A DNA stretch of 64,000 nt, taken from contig RCTD01000005.1 of the NCBI GenBank assembly GCA_014898415.1, positions 1,612,001 to 1,676,000 of the forward strand, in the 5' to 3' direction. The notes beneath the pieces are model-generated. The model did not search any database, was not told the DNA's origin, and was given only the letters and a program-made list of their open reading frames with translations. Shown piece after piece: positions 34,087 to 48,800 of the stretch (position 1 is its first letter; each line of letters opens with the position of its first letter). Source of the DNA: Stromatinia cepivora. Its lineage: Eukaryota; Ascomycota; Leotiomycetes; Helotiales; Sclerotiniaceae. The position numbers and the translations under genes were made by a program.

Positions 34087-36634
34087 TTTGTATGTTGATT
34101 GTTTGATTGTACTGAGAGTGTAGAGGGAATTGGATATGGTTGATGAGGTGCGAATTGATTGAGGAAGGAAAATTTCCAGAATTCGAAGGATGAGTCTTCC
34201 TTTATGGATCTTTTCGCAAGGTAAGGAATAATGCTGTGTTGTCTGATTTTATGTCGTAGACAAAGCTCGGTCAAGTAAGCTATGGTGTGACTCGATGAAA
34301 GGCTCCACCCGGTACTCAGTGGAGGGAATCTTGTGCAATGAAAGCTACTGCCGTAATTTCTTAAATGGATGAGGTGATTAATGAATAAATAATAGTTGAC
34401 GAATTTGAGTTATTATATGGTATCATTCCCTTATTCACTCAATAGCCTTTGCTTGTCTCGAAAAGTATATGGTTTGAAAGTCCTTGAAGTTCTGATATGG
34501 CTCATAAATATGAGGGAGGAGGTTGAAGGATATACAAATTTGAGTAGAGTTGGGGTTGACTAGGAGTTGGCCTGCCTGGGTCCTGCAGATAATGCCTGTC
34601 TTGTGCAGATGGCTTTTTTTTTTCACATTTTTGGCCACTCCCCCTAAAATGGTAAAGTGTATATATTAATACAATTTTGGGGGGTAGAGGATAGTGGAAT
34701 AGATTGCTAGACGCTAGTCATGGGAAAATCAACTTTGTTACTAAGAAAGAGGTGTGTGTGCTCTGGCTGGTGGTACATGCATGGGTTGAAAAGGGCAAGA
34801 CTTTTCGGTGGCTTGCGGGAATTTTCGAATTTTTTCTTTCTCTTGTGTGGTGTGTTTAAGTGGTGTGAGTAGTTTTTGGTGGTGTGTTCAGATATCATGA
34901 GTACAAAGATAATCAGAAAAATTACCGATTAGCGTATAGTCTGTCATGCCATTACCACTTCCTGGTGAGCCCCTTTTGGTTAAAGTAGTCTCTAAATATG
35001 TATGCACATATGCCCTGTAACTATAGCAGCATCAAGATATGGCCTTATATCACCAATTAATCCTTGGAGAAGCTAAATAATAACCCTGACGATTAAAGCT
35101 ATACAGCTCTGAACCTATGACTGGTGGCAGCTGCATAGATATTCTCCACCTTTTGAGAAATCTTGGCTTCATGCCATGTTGAATCAAATACTTCAACTAA
35201 AACAGCGACGTGGGATGATTGTTTGGACAGTTACAAGATGGTTAGTGTATACAAGGGTCCAAAGTTATCCTTTTGCCCTAGTGAAATCCGCGTTGGTGTC
35301 CTTGCAGTTTTGAGGTTACTTGTAATGAGAAAGAAAAAAAATGCGTAGTTTTCGAAAGGAATCGCATACAAGGAACTGAATGATGGCGTATGTCTCCTCA
35401 ATCCATGCATCCATAAAAGGGAGTGTCTATGAAATTTTGCACAGGGTTCATTTCAAGCATTCAAAGTATTTTAGCTCCATAAAACAAGGCTCATCATGAT
35501 GGGATAATTTAGATATGAACACCAAAAAGATCGTCATTTTTAGAACCCAAAGATACCTAAATAAAATCTAGCTCCCGGTTTATCCTCAATTGATCAGGTA
35601 CAGGCATCTAATTTATTTGTCAAAATTTCAATGAGTGGCCCAAGGGAAAGGGTGAAGATAGAAAAAGGAAGGGTCATAGATCCAAGGCAGGATCGTGAAA
35701 GGAAATTATTCATCGCTAACTTCGCGCGAAAGAATCCGATTTAGGAGGGGGAATGACTGATAATGGTGAAGTGCCAGTGAGCACTGTGACTGTTGAAGCA
35801 ATAGTTTGATTATCCAAATAAGCAGAAGGCATAGAGCCAAGACCTCGCAAAAATGGTAGCGAGAGGAAATAAAATAAAAACGCCATAATCAATCATCTGA
35901 GCTGGGCGACGAGTATAATCGTCATTCTCAAGCTAGTTTCAGGTATTTAGCTTTTGGCCATGGTCACTGCTGTGGCTCTGTCTATTTGTTAGTATAAATT
36001 ATGATATGCGCCGAACAATATGATAATGATAACTTTCGGTTAATGAAGGAGTCACGAACGAGTGGTCCATCTGCCTGCCCTGTCCTAGAATAATTACAGC
36101 AGCAGTAGAATTGTAATGGTTTATCCATCAAGGTCAAGTTTCATATTGTTTACCCAGCCTTAAAATCTAACTAGATTGACTTTTCGCAGCATCAATTTTG
36201 TCCTTCATCTGGTTTAAATGATTCGTTGATGATTATTGACTCATCATCACAAAGCGATGTGCATTATGTTCTCCTTTTGGTTGCAACTGCAGCGACGAGC
36301 ACTTTGATAGAGATTTCCCCTCATTTCATGATATTTAGATTGGGACAGCGAAGAACCTCGAGTACCGCAAACTATTGACTTCCCGTTCGGCATCATCCGT
36401 CTCCTATAATAGCCGTATCTCCAAAGAACCCACCATAAAGAAAGATCGGCAGCATCTCTATCACCATATTAGGTCACTGTAAAATAGTATGAACCACGTT
36501 ACACTACAAGGTAGGCTGGGTCGTAGGTACCAAGAAATTCTTCAAAGGCTTTATTCACCAATTGCTATAGTATGTCTCAAAACATGTCAATCTCTCACAC
36601 AGTCAAGTGTGAGCATGAATATCGGGATGATGAC

Positions 36635-36671
36635 GTTTGCCGTTGCCGTTGCCGTTGCCGTCGCCGTCGTT
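36635..36671 (+). repeat. GTTGCC hexamer microsatellite
   Basis: About four to six units of GTTGCC with late units changed to GTCGCC/GTCGTT. It lies in the gene-poor interval; the Ala-Val frame across it is a by-product of the repeat. Confidence 0.85.
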
Positions 36672-39600
36672 AGCAAGCCGGATGGCCACGGCTTTACGTA
36701 GACCATTCGATGCGACAAACCTTCAAGCTCTATTTTGAGAGTCTGCGACATACTTGATGTTTTAGCTCTACGTCACAGGACTTTTGCTGCTTCCAGATTT
36801 CCAGCCCAAGAGCATAGCCTCGTGGGCCAAGATCTAAGGTCTTATTTTCCATCACCATGTTAGTACGAACTTCTCCACAAATGAAGAGTCATCAGGCATG
36901 AAACGTGCTCCAAGGCTGGGTCTGCCATGGGGTTCCCTAAGTCCTTCAGCGCTCCATATCTCTATATGAGCATTCTTTTGAAATGACTTATACTTATGTT
37001 TGTAACCTCAAGCAAGATGTATAATAACTGTTAAAACATATAAATTTGCAGCTAGAAGCCCTTTGAGAGGAGGCCATACGAAATTATTGTTTGATTGGCA
37101 CTAGACAATTGATTGGACACCTTGTAACTAAGTAATGCCCTCCATCCCCCAGAATAATTGACATGGTCCTATTCAAAGAAAATTGGCAAAGGATTTTTAA
37201 ATGTAACTAACTCCAATATCTTGACTCCACAAAGCGGCGTTGTGTAGAAAACTCTCCACTTTAGCATTGGAAGCATTGTCCACTATCTGACCCGGAATAA
37301 AAATAGTTTTCAGTAGTGTCAAGTGTGGGAATCACGAAAACGGAGAGAATTTGCGGAGATTATCCCAATTTCATTTGTCCCTAACCGTGGTTCAATCATT
37401 TGATATCTGGAGATCAATAATCCAATCAATTTCTCTTATCTTTGGCATTGGAACCACGAAAGCATGAAAGTACGAAACGCTCACAAGCTTCATGAAAACC
37501 GACCCGAGAGATTGAGAAAGCGGCTGCTTGCTACGCCTTCTGCGCCCCTGCATTGAAACGTCGTTGGGCCATGTCGCTATGTCGCTGGTGCTTCCACGAC
37601 AGTAATTTGTGGGGTTGTGGTTGTACACGGTTTGTGAGCGTCATGTACCAAAATCATCAAATGTTATTAACCTCATACCACTATGAAGTTGTACATGCTT
37701 CGGAGTACAGCGACCACCAATTTGATGGCATGCACTTCTGACTGCAGTCTTACATAGGCAAGCTGGCCATCATGACAATGTTCTGGTATGTTGTTACGAC
37801 ATGCCATCTTCTATGAAGTGAAGTACTGCAGCTCTGGTACTTCCAAGAGACTGTAGCCCCCTGGCAACACCACAACCCACAGCCAAGATGCTCACGCAAA
37901 ACAATTTGTCTCCCACAAACCAGCCGTCCCCTCGAGATAACCTCCTTTCAACCAACAATACCAATCAATCTTTTGGGCCTAGTCTCTTGGGAGGCTGAAT
38001 TTCATATCCCGGAGCAACTTTGACAAACACCAACAGTAACCAATCCCCCCTCCGACACTCTATTCGAGGCGGGTATAAATGGATTACAAGATTTCGGACT
38101 AAATAAAAGGCATCCAATGCTAGCTGGTGATCACACTAAGGGCTGAGAAGGGAGTGGGGGTTCACAAGACTACACTAATCCTAACCGGCAAAGTTTATGT
38201 CCCAAGACGGCTTCGCGGGCTCTCCATCGGACGGTATCCAGAAGCTTCGGAATTCCAATGATAGAAAAGTCTCAGCCCTAGTCGGTCGTACCGATGCCGT
38301 CTTTTACCAAGAAGCTGACTTTCAGCTCGTGTCACCATTGTCACGAGGATTTACGTACTGTAGACTTGGCTGGCCATCAATGAAACGGCATGACTATCAG
38401 CATAAGCACAACATAAAATTTACCAGAATGATACTATCATGACTTTTTTTCGAACAGCTCCATTACACGCACAATAATTTTCATTTCCTTATCTTTTTCT
38501 CATTCAAGATTACACAAGATCCTGCGCAATGTCCATCAATATCAGATTGCCTTGCCCATTCATTCCCAGTACAAGGGGCGGATTGAAGGAACTATCATTT
38601 TATACGAACCTAACCTATTTAGTAACTTCGCATATCAACTCCGCATCATTAAAAGTTTAAGACTATTCTGCTTTTGAATTATTGCGGTTAATGCGCAATA
38701 CTCACAAAATCTTCAATCAACCTTGTTATACCCTAAAGCCTCCTGAGAGTCTGACTCTCATTATCTATATTTCATTCTACTAGGTTAGTTTTAATGATTG
38801 CTTTGAGTTATTTTCAAGGAGGTACGTCACTTGAACACAAAAACCACAAGATCAAATATCGCATAGCTGGATCTTTGAACACATAGTTCGTAACAATGCC
38901 TCAATTCCACTTTCTGAAGGGGGCCATATCATTCAACTAATCCGGTCATGAATCTTCTTCATGTCGTTATATTCGTCCTAGGTTGAACGTTTTTGGAAAT
39001 CAATAGCAGCTGCTCTTCCAAATCTACAACCCAACGACCAACCGTTCCACATCTTTATTTTTCCTCCCCCACAACCATCATCCAATTAACAGTGGAATGG
39101 TCAAATGCTAATGCAAGCATCCAAAACAGCCATATCTCATCGCTAATCTGATATCATATCGCAAACCTTCTGCATCTCTATTGGCTACAAGTAGATTAAT
39201 ATGCATATATACCTTGCACTTTCATCTGCATCCACAAGGAGTACGCAAACCCCCCCACGGTCCTTTCCTTCTTTGCTCTTCCGCTCCGACTCCCAAACTT
39301 GCCCTAATGTATGCAAAAACTCCATCTGTTCAAAATAAGTCGTCGTCGCCTCATCAACGAGCCGACAAAAAATGGCTTCAACAACGTTCTAGACCATCGT
39401 TCTTGTTGGCTTCTCATCCGAGATCAGAGATCTGACTTTGGACTCAGACATTCAATCTGTGGTATGCAGCAATATCCATATTCGACTGACACCGTTACAT
39501 TGAACAATACAAATCGAGAATATACAGCCCTATTAGGGTTTCGTTAATATCTCAGATCGGAAGTTTTGAATCCCGATGAGAATCTCACTAGACCCCTGGT

Positions 39601-42600
39601 CCTATTTTGTGAAATTAGTGACATCTAATTGGTCTTTCGCACATTACCTTTGCATAATTCAGCGGTATCATACGATCCGTTCGAATACAACTACATGGCG
39701 ATCTCCGATCTTGAATTCTGCACCAACCAGGCGCAAGTTCACTGCACACGAGCAAGGCTCTGATTAACGGCAAGAGGTTCGAATTGTTGAAAGTCAAAGA
39801 TCCCTCCACGATCACAACTATTTGGGTAGGCAGACTAGGATTCTTCTTGTTGCATTCGCATCAGTGCTATAAATCCTTGCTGGCGTTTCTTAAGCTTCGG
39901 GATGTTTTTTCTTGCAAAAACATTCCGCAACCATTCTACTCGACGGGCCCGCAGCACGTAGGCATTCTTCATCATTGCTGACGACGACAACGTAGGCCTC
40001 CTTAGTGAGCCAATGCTTTTGAAGCTTCGTGAAATATTAATCATGACTCCTAAATGCGAATGTCGAAGAAAGAGCGGGTCTTGAGCTATTATTTCCCCGC
40101 ATTTTCAACCCCAGCTTGCGTGTCGTACTCGTATACATAAAATGACAGCCATGAACATGGGCGAGAGCTAGCGCTTACAATCTCATTGGTTCAAAGGATC
40201 TATGGGCGCAAGGCTCATACATTACTTGGTATCGTTCGCTGCTATGAAGATGTGGTTTTGGTGGTTGCCTCCAATTAGCCAATCACTGCACAATGAATCG
40301 TAGCGCGGTTTACCAGGTAGTTTTAAGCGGCAGGTAGGCACATTTAATCGGTTGTCTGTTGCACTCCGTAGAAGAATCAATAGTACCTAGGTGGTAGGAT
40401 TGAAATCAGAGATTAGATTAATCTTGCGAATCGACTTGCTGGTAGCCTAATTCTATCTATTTTCTGCTTTATATGCTTTATATTCGTATGAGGATGATAT
40501 TCATAGATGGAAACAGTCAGAAAAAAGAAATACATGGTTTCTTGGCGGGCCGCTAATGTGTAACCTCCGACCACGCCACACCACCATATTTCTCTTCATC
40601 CAAGAAGATGATCAATATCAGTTCATGCATTTCATCGAGATGTCCGAAAGCTCTCACTGGATGATTCAAATCTAGGCGAGGTCTTCAAGGTATTACCGCA
40701 GACAGAATGGACTAGGATATCTGTCGATGGATGAATCAATCGGTATATTTAAAGTGCACTCTGCCAAATTGGTAAAATTGTGCATAGAGAGGGAGTTACA
40801 AGTGGTGGCGACCATTCATAGTGTGAAAAATCTGCCATCCTTTCAATTACACGACAGGCCATTGGCTTAGTCTTTTTTTCTGTCTGGAATCGGGAGGTGA
40901 ACAAGGCCATTTTGAATTCCGCCCACAGGTTTCTCGCCACATAATTACTTGCGTCGTCTACGGTTCCCGTTGACGATCGCCATGAATATGAACGGACATT
41001 GAAGATGGATAGCGCTAGGCGGCGCGCGGCTTATTTACATGTGAAGCAAACCAAGCTTGATTTGACACATGGACGCGAAATGTTCGTGGAAATAAATATC
41101 CGAGGCGAAGAAGTCTTTGCATTTTCGTCCTTTACTACGTTGCACGACAGGCTGCATTTACTTCATGTATGGTACTCGAGAATATTCTATCTATCTATCT
41201 GTTTATATAGCCTATGCTAGGGAATCATGCTGTGTTCATCTATCAAAATCTTTCAAGGTCATGGTTGAGGTCGATGTTACCATCAATGCTTGGGTAAATG
41301 TTCCTCGGTAGCTAGTAGCCTAGCAAGACATACAGTATGTGCATACGAATCGGGGAGATTCCAATGTCCTCGAGAACTCAAACTCCGCGCCTTACAAAAT
41401 ACCCGGGGCAACCGGAGTTGGTTCTGGATGGCACACTGGTGGTGTGATATTATTAGTGTACTGCTGGAGATGAGTTTTGAGTCTAGGAGATAGGGGATAG
41501 TGTATAGGGGATTATGCGCGGTGTCGTAATTAGCTAATCTTGATTTCGAAGCTTTTATAAATTGATGATAAATTCTATATACTTGGCTGCTTGTCTGTAT
41601 CACAGTAGGGTAGTGCTGGGTGTTGAGATAATAAAAGATGAATGGGGGTTGAGATGATACGCTATATGACCTGTGGTAACACTCAATTTATTTTATTTGA
41701 TGCTTTGCATTAGCCTGAGGATCCCTCGGTCTCGACATGGAGCATGAGGCGAGAAAAACTTCGGCTGTAATTGAACTTACTTGATTATTAAAACACCATC
41801 ACCAATGTATCTATGTCTCGCATGGTTGGCAATCTTGGTTAAATTCCTCCGAAAAAGTGTATGTATCTTGGGTATCTTTGGATGGGTGGACAGTTGAGAG
41901 GTATGGTTATCTTGGTTTGAGATATGTCATATAGCACAGCACTGGGATGGTGATCTGTTGAATTATACCGCGATGTAGCCAAATTATGAATTTCATGCTC
42001 GAATTCACCAATGCGTCTATCAAATCTCCTTTGTCAATTGTAATTATCGTCTCTATTCATTCCCTCTCCTGTTTCTGCCTTCCCTTTCCCAAACGCCCTC
42101 TTGCTGCATAATATCATAATATCTCGTCTTGACCTACCAAACCAAAAATCCTATCCTATAATAAATCGCCTTCATATTCCCACGTGGCAAGCCCCCACAC
42201 CCCGCCCGTGTTTTATTTCCCGTGCTCGTGTGTAACGCATGGTTGCACAGTTATCTTTAACCTTGAATCAAGTTATCCATCAACCTGTTGGTGATTCTCC
42301 CCATTCAGATACATATTTCCATCACATATCGATTTTTCCCTCATAATTTCCCTTTGTACTTGGAAGTTGATGCAGAGATAATCTAATCTCGTTTACAGTC
42401 ATTTCCTATCTCGTGTATTCATGCGAAGCTAGCTATTGATCTGATAAGCGGGACGGCACGTTTTGATACTGATGAAGCCATCTGTGCCGAACGAAAAACG
42501 GCACGAATGCAAGAAATGGGAAGGAAAGTAATGTGGGTCTTGGCACATACATGCATGTATGTATCTTGTGAGAGTGCAAGTTTCATATGCATGTATAGAT

Positions 42601-45378
42601 TGACGTTTTTTTTCTCGATGTGAACATTTGGAACTGTACACGGCACGTGTTCGGCATGTCGGCAATGGCGGGACAAAGAGAAGAAGGTCAAGGTCTTAGA
42701 CATAAAAGTTTCATATGTACTTAGTGGTACAATCGGAGGTATCTCCACACGTGCGTCGATAGGGCAGCGGGAAACCGAAAAGGTAATGAGTCTTAGACAT
42801 TTCTGCGTTTCATATGCACGTAAATTTTGGCATTTTCTGTGGGCAATTGCATCTCAACTGTCGTGAAAGCAGGTTTGCGATCGATTGCGATGGCGATGAA
42901 AAGTCATCTGTTTTCTCGTGTTCGTATCACCATCTGTTATCTTCTTGTGAAAGGGTGTGATGCGGTGATCACCAGATCACGAGATTAATTGCTCCACTCC
43001 ACCTTCAAAGTATCCCGAAATATATATCCCATCTTCGGATTGTTCTGCAAATCTGGGAATTCATCATCACACACACTTTTTTCTTTATCTTCTGCAGCAA
43101 AGTTCCACTCCTTCATCACGATATCATCGTACTTTATCTTGCGATTCGTTTCATTTATCTTGAGTGGATTACTTCGTACATCATGGATATTTCCCCGAGA
43201 CATCAAAAAACTTGATACCCGGTCTTGGTAAAGCAAGACATACATTACTAGCAGAACGATTGGGTAGTGGTACTACTGTAAGAGCACAGCCAAAAATAAA
43301 CATGGGTTTTATTATTTAACAATTCGGGACTTCAAAACCCCCACTCATACCGTTTCGGCACTTGATATTTAATATTTGCGGCATGAAGAGGTAAAAGTTT
43401 GATCATATCCCATGTTCCCATTTTTTTGCTCACAACTCCATTTCAGGTGACTGAATTAGGTCGTATTGGTTCGCGAATATGGCCGCGTGATTGATGCTTG
43501 GGGGTATTCATGATTTCGATTTGTCGTATTCAGGTTCAGCCACGGAGTTGTGGCTGTAATAAAAAGGTGATGAGTCGAGGATAAGAGAACAAATGGAAGA
43601 ATTAAGAAGCTGAAAGAGATGGTTTGTTGCATGTCTGAATTTTGACGGGCTTGGGATTGGTGAGACGATGGATGGCGGAGCTGGTTTGGATGGAGGTCAG
43701 ATGATGAGGCTTTATTGTATGGGAAGTGACAACTTATGGTCCGCAAGAGATGCACAAATAGTTTGGTATAGACGTGACAAGTTTTACAATTACTATGCGC
43801 CGCCACTGTCCTTGAATTGATGTCCGACCAGATTTACACAGGTGCTTATTTGGTAACAGCCTTCAGAGTTTGTTTGTTCACAACACTCCGCAAGTTTGCG
43901 AATAACTCGAGGTTAAGCGTCCAAGAGGTGGTTGTCATGTTACGTTCTACATCATTTCTATTGTTTTTCACTGTCCTTTGAGACTGGTTTGGTTTGGTTT
44001 GGTTTCATTTAATTTCATTCATTATTACTATTTATTTTCGGTGAATCGTTATGAGCATCTTCGAGATATTGCAGTACTGGTGGATTTTGAAGTTCACGAA
44101 CTGCTGGCTTGACATCAAACTTCCCTGGCTTCCAACGCAAACAACATGTAAGCTGATGTCATGGCCCATATCAAGCATTGAATTCATGAATTTGTCGGAT
44201 AATTCAGATCATTATATACATTTCCATCTAGTGAGGGAATTTTAATTCACTTTCTACCCGAGTATGATTATCTGGGTTTGGACATCGAAGATACACTGCC
44301 ATCTTAATGAAAGATGGAATGACGATATCTCAAAATACTATAATTCTCGTACCATATCGTACTTCCACCACTTCTGATGCTATAGGCAATGATATAACTT
44401 GTGGACTTCGTATCTGCTTCAAATAGATACATAACACCCGTTGTGTGTATCTGATTATGCCCGAGAAAACACTTCCACTACAAGACTTACTCATTGCCAT
44501 CTTCACAAAATCATCGTCATCTAAATCCTCGCCATTCTTCCTCAATCTTTATTATCGTAGCATTTTCATCACCGAAGCGTTCCATAGTCTGATAATCATT
44601 AACCCGGTGACGTCAAATGGATAATACAGCTTCTATACTCCTCGCTTGCCGGTCTTAACATCAGGAACCTTGAATCTTCAGGTGCTAAGTATTGCTTGGA
44701 GAGGATTAAGAAGAGGTAAGTTAATATGTAGCTTATTGTAGAGTCAGGTCAGAGACTTTTTCCAGATTGACCAATCTTGGGTTCGAATTGAATGTTGAAC
44801 GGTGCTGAGATCTTCAAATCTTCCATCCCTTTATAAATATACTTTCCCTACATGTTTGATGGTAGGCTCATCTAATGCCTGGGCTATGACTTCAGAGAGT
44901 ACTAAAGCAGGCGATCCATTATGCTTCTCCATGGTAATAACTTATAAATCTTCCTTGATATTGAAGATAACATACGTATCAACCCAGCTCCTCACGTCAG
45001 CCAGGCCTACCATTCTTGAAGATGCCCGTGGGTGGTAGGAATCATTCGGTGTAGAAAGTCTTGAGATTCCACTAAGTTCGAAAATCGCTTAACTTGATTT
45101 AATACATAGATTTGAGATGTAGTTTGAGGATAAAATGATACTGTCGTCACGGATCTCGTTATTCTCTGCAAATTATACTTAGCACTTCGCCCCCACCATC
45201 ATAACCCCCTTGCAATGTACGTAAAAGATGCACCAATCAGCTTAACTGAGCCACACTCCCTTGTCGACAATGTCAGCTCTCTGATCCTCCACGAGAATAT
45301 CACTGCACGCGATGGACGAAATAAAACAGCGCAGCGAATTCGAATATGTCCAGATCTTCGCTCCTCAAAAGTCTCATT

Positions 45379-45691
45379 TCAGATTTGATTATCGTGTGAT
45401 TCATCAGGTTCATAGATGAGAAATGAATCAAATTTCAAAACTCGAGGAATTCAGATTTGATGACGATATGGTCCTTCGGACCAAAAAAATATTCCCCAGA
45501 AGACCCCAATTCAGATTTGACGATTAATTCCTCCTTTTGGTTTATTTGGGTGTGTGATATATCTCGTACATTGCGTTGCCAAGATACTTCTAAACGAATA
45601 TCATCCAACCATGCATCTATTTACGCATAGCCACAATAATAACCGAGATCCTGTTCCCTGGGCTAGGCTTCCTTTTCAGCCTCAGATTTGA
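45379..45691 (+). promoter_or_regulatory. Four copies of a TCAGATTTGA-type motif upstream of the HET-like gene
   Basis: Copies begin near 45379, 45450, 45510 and 45681, each with the core CAGATTTGA (one copy followed by C, the others by T). Spacing is 60-70 bases for the first three. They sit 180-490 bases before the start codon at 45870. They may be binding sites or the remains of a degenerate tandem repeat; nothing identifies a factor. Confidence 0.45.
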
Positions 45692-45869
45692 TCCAAAACT
45701 CCCCAATTAAACATTTCATTTCTCTCCCTCTTCTTTCCTTTTTTTTGGTTGCATTTGTTCAATTTTCCGCTCTTTTCCCTTCCACTCCGCTCCCTCCGCT
45801 TGACTCCACCCTTATGTGTTTCTCAAATATCGTGTCCAGGCCATCCCACCAAGAACCTTCAGTTTAAAT

Positions 45870-48800
45870 ATGAACAACTTATTCCTGGCCACTCTCTGGT
45901 TCATCCAGCTTCCCCTCGGAGCCTACACCACCTACACCAATATCATCTATCTCATAACCCTGATAGCCCGCCAGTCTTTGTCGCGGTGGCCTGTGTATGT
46001 TTCATTTCCGCCCCACTCATCGATCCATCCATTTGCATCCCCGCTCCGGTGCTCCCCTCACTTCCCTCATATTCACTATACACTCCCCTTCCCCAGTGGG
46101 TTTTCTTTCCCCATCCCTTCCCTTTATCACAATCACTTGCTGATCCACCTTTATACCCTCTCTCCCCTTCCTTTCACCTCTCACACTCTCGTCATTCCAT
46201 TTTTCCCCACTAATCCTCTTCTAGTTATTACCCGCTTCTCTCTTTCTCCTCTCTCCTCGGCTTCTTCCTCCTCCTCCGCGAACCTTATCTCCACTACACA
46301 TCCACTCTCCGCCTTCAACCCCCTTACTATGTCCTTTCTAACCTATATCGCGCCATTCACACAACACTCTATTTGTCACTGTTAGCCTCCACTTTCCGAC
46401 GTGGTCGATACCGACGGTATTCAGTTTATGTTTGGGGACAACTGGGGATTTTGTTGTATGTATTCTTTTTTTTCTTCCTATTTGAGTTTCAATCCACACC
46501 TTTTCTATATCAACACATAATCAAACATATATCTCATCATCCAAACTCAAATCACACATCTTCCATCCATCCAATCGTCATATGATGCCGTAATAATAAC
46601 ACACATAAAAAAGAGTTTCGTATCTCACAGCCCTAACATACGGATCATGGAGCTGGTATCTTCTGTGGCGACATCGCCAGGATAGCAATAGCAATGATAC
46701 TGGCGATGAGAATGGGCAAGCGAAAAGGGGGGTAGATTCCACCGACCCCGGCATGAACCTCGTACCGCACACAATCCTCGATGCATCGCATCTCACCTCC
46801 CGCAAGAACCTCATGATAAAACTCGTACTTTGGATTTATGCACCCCCCCACGTGATACCCGCCGATATCAGCTCCGACTTTGAGGAGAGTAACGTTTGGC
46901 GGAAGCTAGCCGGGAAGTGTGTTTGGGGCTTTAGAGTCTTGGGGCTTTGCTATATGCTTCTGAAACGACTCATTGGAACACTCCCGCTTTTGTTGCTCGT
47001 ACGCATTTCCCGTTTACACTTTGTATACCAGCTATAAGGTTATGGGCATGAGCATGTCAAGCTAAACAATCACAGATACCCTTTCATCCCCGGTTTCCTG
47101 GCGAACTCACCATTCAAACTACAAAAGATAACCGCAGCGAATGGGACTACAACCGCCCGAAACTAGGACGTCATGACCAAGTCCAGCCTCATTCACAAGG
47201 AAGTTTATATTTTCTTGCTTCATTGCAAGGACGTCGTATACTTGCAGATAACACTCACTCGGACGAAGAAGCCGCTCGCTCTACTGACCTAATGAGTCTT
47301 CACAGTATCTCCGAATCTAACCACATCCCCACCCAGCATGCCTCCACCTCCTCCAGCACACAGGATGTACCTGACCGACAACTCGGCCCTGCCTACCTTT
47401 GTTTCATAGACCCCTCCTCATCCACCGGTTATACTACCCGTCATGTATCTACCTGGGCCCGCTCCCACGGAAACAGTTACCCCGACTACATATTCATCTC
47501 CTACACGCGCCTTCAATTCTACACTATTATTTCCGGGGATCCCAGCTTGCCTTCTTCGATTAATGCTCGTCGGAAAGCTGCCGCGGAGAGGGACATGGAT
47601 ATGCTTATCCGATTCGCGATACGCGCTACGAAGGCCGCAGGTATCGATGCCTTTTGGATAGACTACGAGTGTATACGTCCTGAAGAAGACGAAGATGCGG
47701 ATAAGAGTATAGGAGAGGTGTATCGAATATGTGATATAGTACGGGCGTGTCATTCGATGGCTATAATTGTCGGGCCACGATTTGACTATGTCAACTACTC
47801 GCACGAAGACCTAGAGGTCGATTCACCAAGTACAAAAGCACAATGGCTACAAGACTGGGGAAGCCGTCTCTGGACTGTCCCTGAAGCCCTTCTATGTCCA
47901 GGCGAACATCGGATCTCAATCTACACGCCCGATACCACGGAGCCCGAACTAGTCGCAAAACGCAATCTCCCGGGTCGCGTCTGGGATGATGCTATCGCGT
48001 TACGCCAGTTGATAGATCACTACGAATCGTCGATCCACCTCACAAAATTAGAGTTAATTTCCATTGCCCTTGAATGTCTCAAGCGGCGCCAAACGGAAAA
48101 ACGCATGGCTGGTGACGTAGCATATGCTCTGCAAGGGCTTCTGCGTCAACGCCCCCGTGTCCTTCAATCCGATAGCGATTTTCAGGCTTTTGCAAGGCTT
48201 TCGCTAGCAAATGATAGTGATATGCTTCTTGAACGATTACTCTGTCTCAAATTGAAAGATCACCGGGCGCCATGGCATGAGATGCAGGATGTCTGGGGGG
48301 CGAAATTGTGGGATATTACGCCAATATGTCAGATTGCCGAAGTGGTTGAGAATGACACTGTAATATTGGGGGATGCAAAGGGCGCGATGGTCAATTGGGC
48401 GTTTCTTGAAGCAATTGACTATGAGCCTATACGACCACAAATAGCTAGTTGGACGCTGCTGAGATTGGGTTCGTATTTTAGTATGATATTTGTGCTTTTT
48501 GTGGCGATGATGACTGTGTATTTGGGTTATCAAGCCGAGAGACATAGGAGGATAACGGTGTTTCCATTTTCAATCTTGTGGCAGGTATTTTTGGGTGTGT
48601 TTTTAGGGGATGTAATTGCGGTACCGTGGGTGCTGCGCCATTTGTATGGTTCTGAAATTCATCAGACGCAGGCTAGATTGTATGGGGTGGCGGGACATCC
48701 GGAATTGGGCAGGGTGGAAGAGCTGATGTTTGGGTCCGATCAGGGACGTTTGCAGTGGATAGAAGGAGCGAATAGTGCGGCGGATCTTCTTGCTGGTGAA

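Larger units (their letters stand above)
34087..45869. other. 11.8 kb gene-poor interval between divergent genes
   Basis: No convincing gene was seen. Frames at 36489-36701 (a GTTGCC hexamer repeat read as Ala-Val), 38197-38442, 39181-39547, 41283-41603, 42419-42748, 42985-43245 and 43456-43806 either have poor composition or lack partners. Landmarks are a TGACTCA site (36237-36243), the hexamer run (36635-36671), a TTTGG run (43988-44006), and four copies of a CAGATTTGA motif in the last 500 bases before the HET-like gene. Long promoters or non-coding transcripts could occupy the space. Confidence 0.45.

Noticed and set aside
36489..36701. Plus-strand frame with an Ala-Val repeat
   Set aside because: The repeat is a by-product of the GTTGCC microsatellite; the flanks are not protein-like.
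42985..43245. Minus-strand 86-codon frame with fairly balanced composition
   Set aside because: It has no known motif, no splice partner and no conserved features; it is the best of the frames in the gap but not enough to call a gene.
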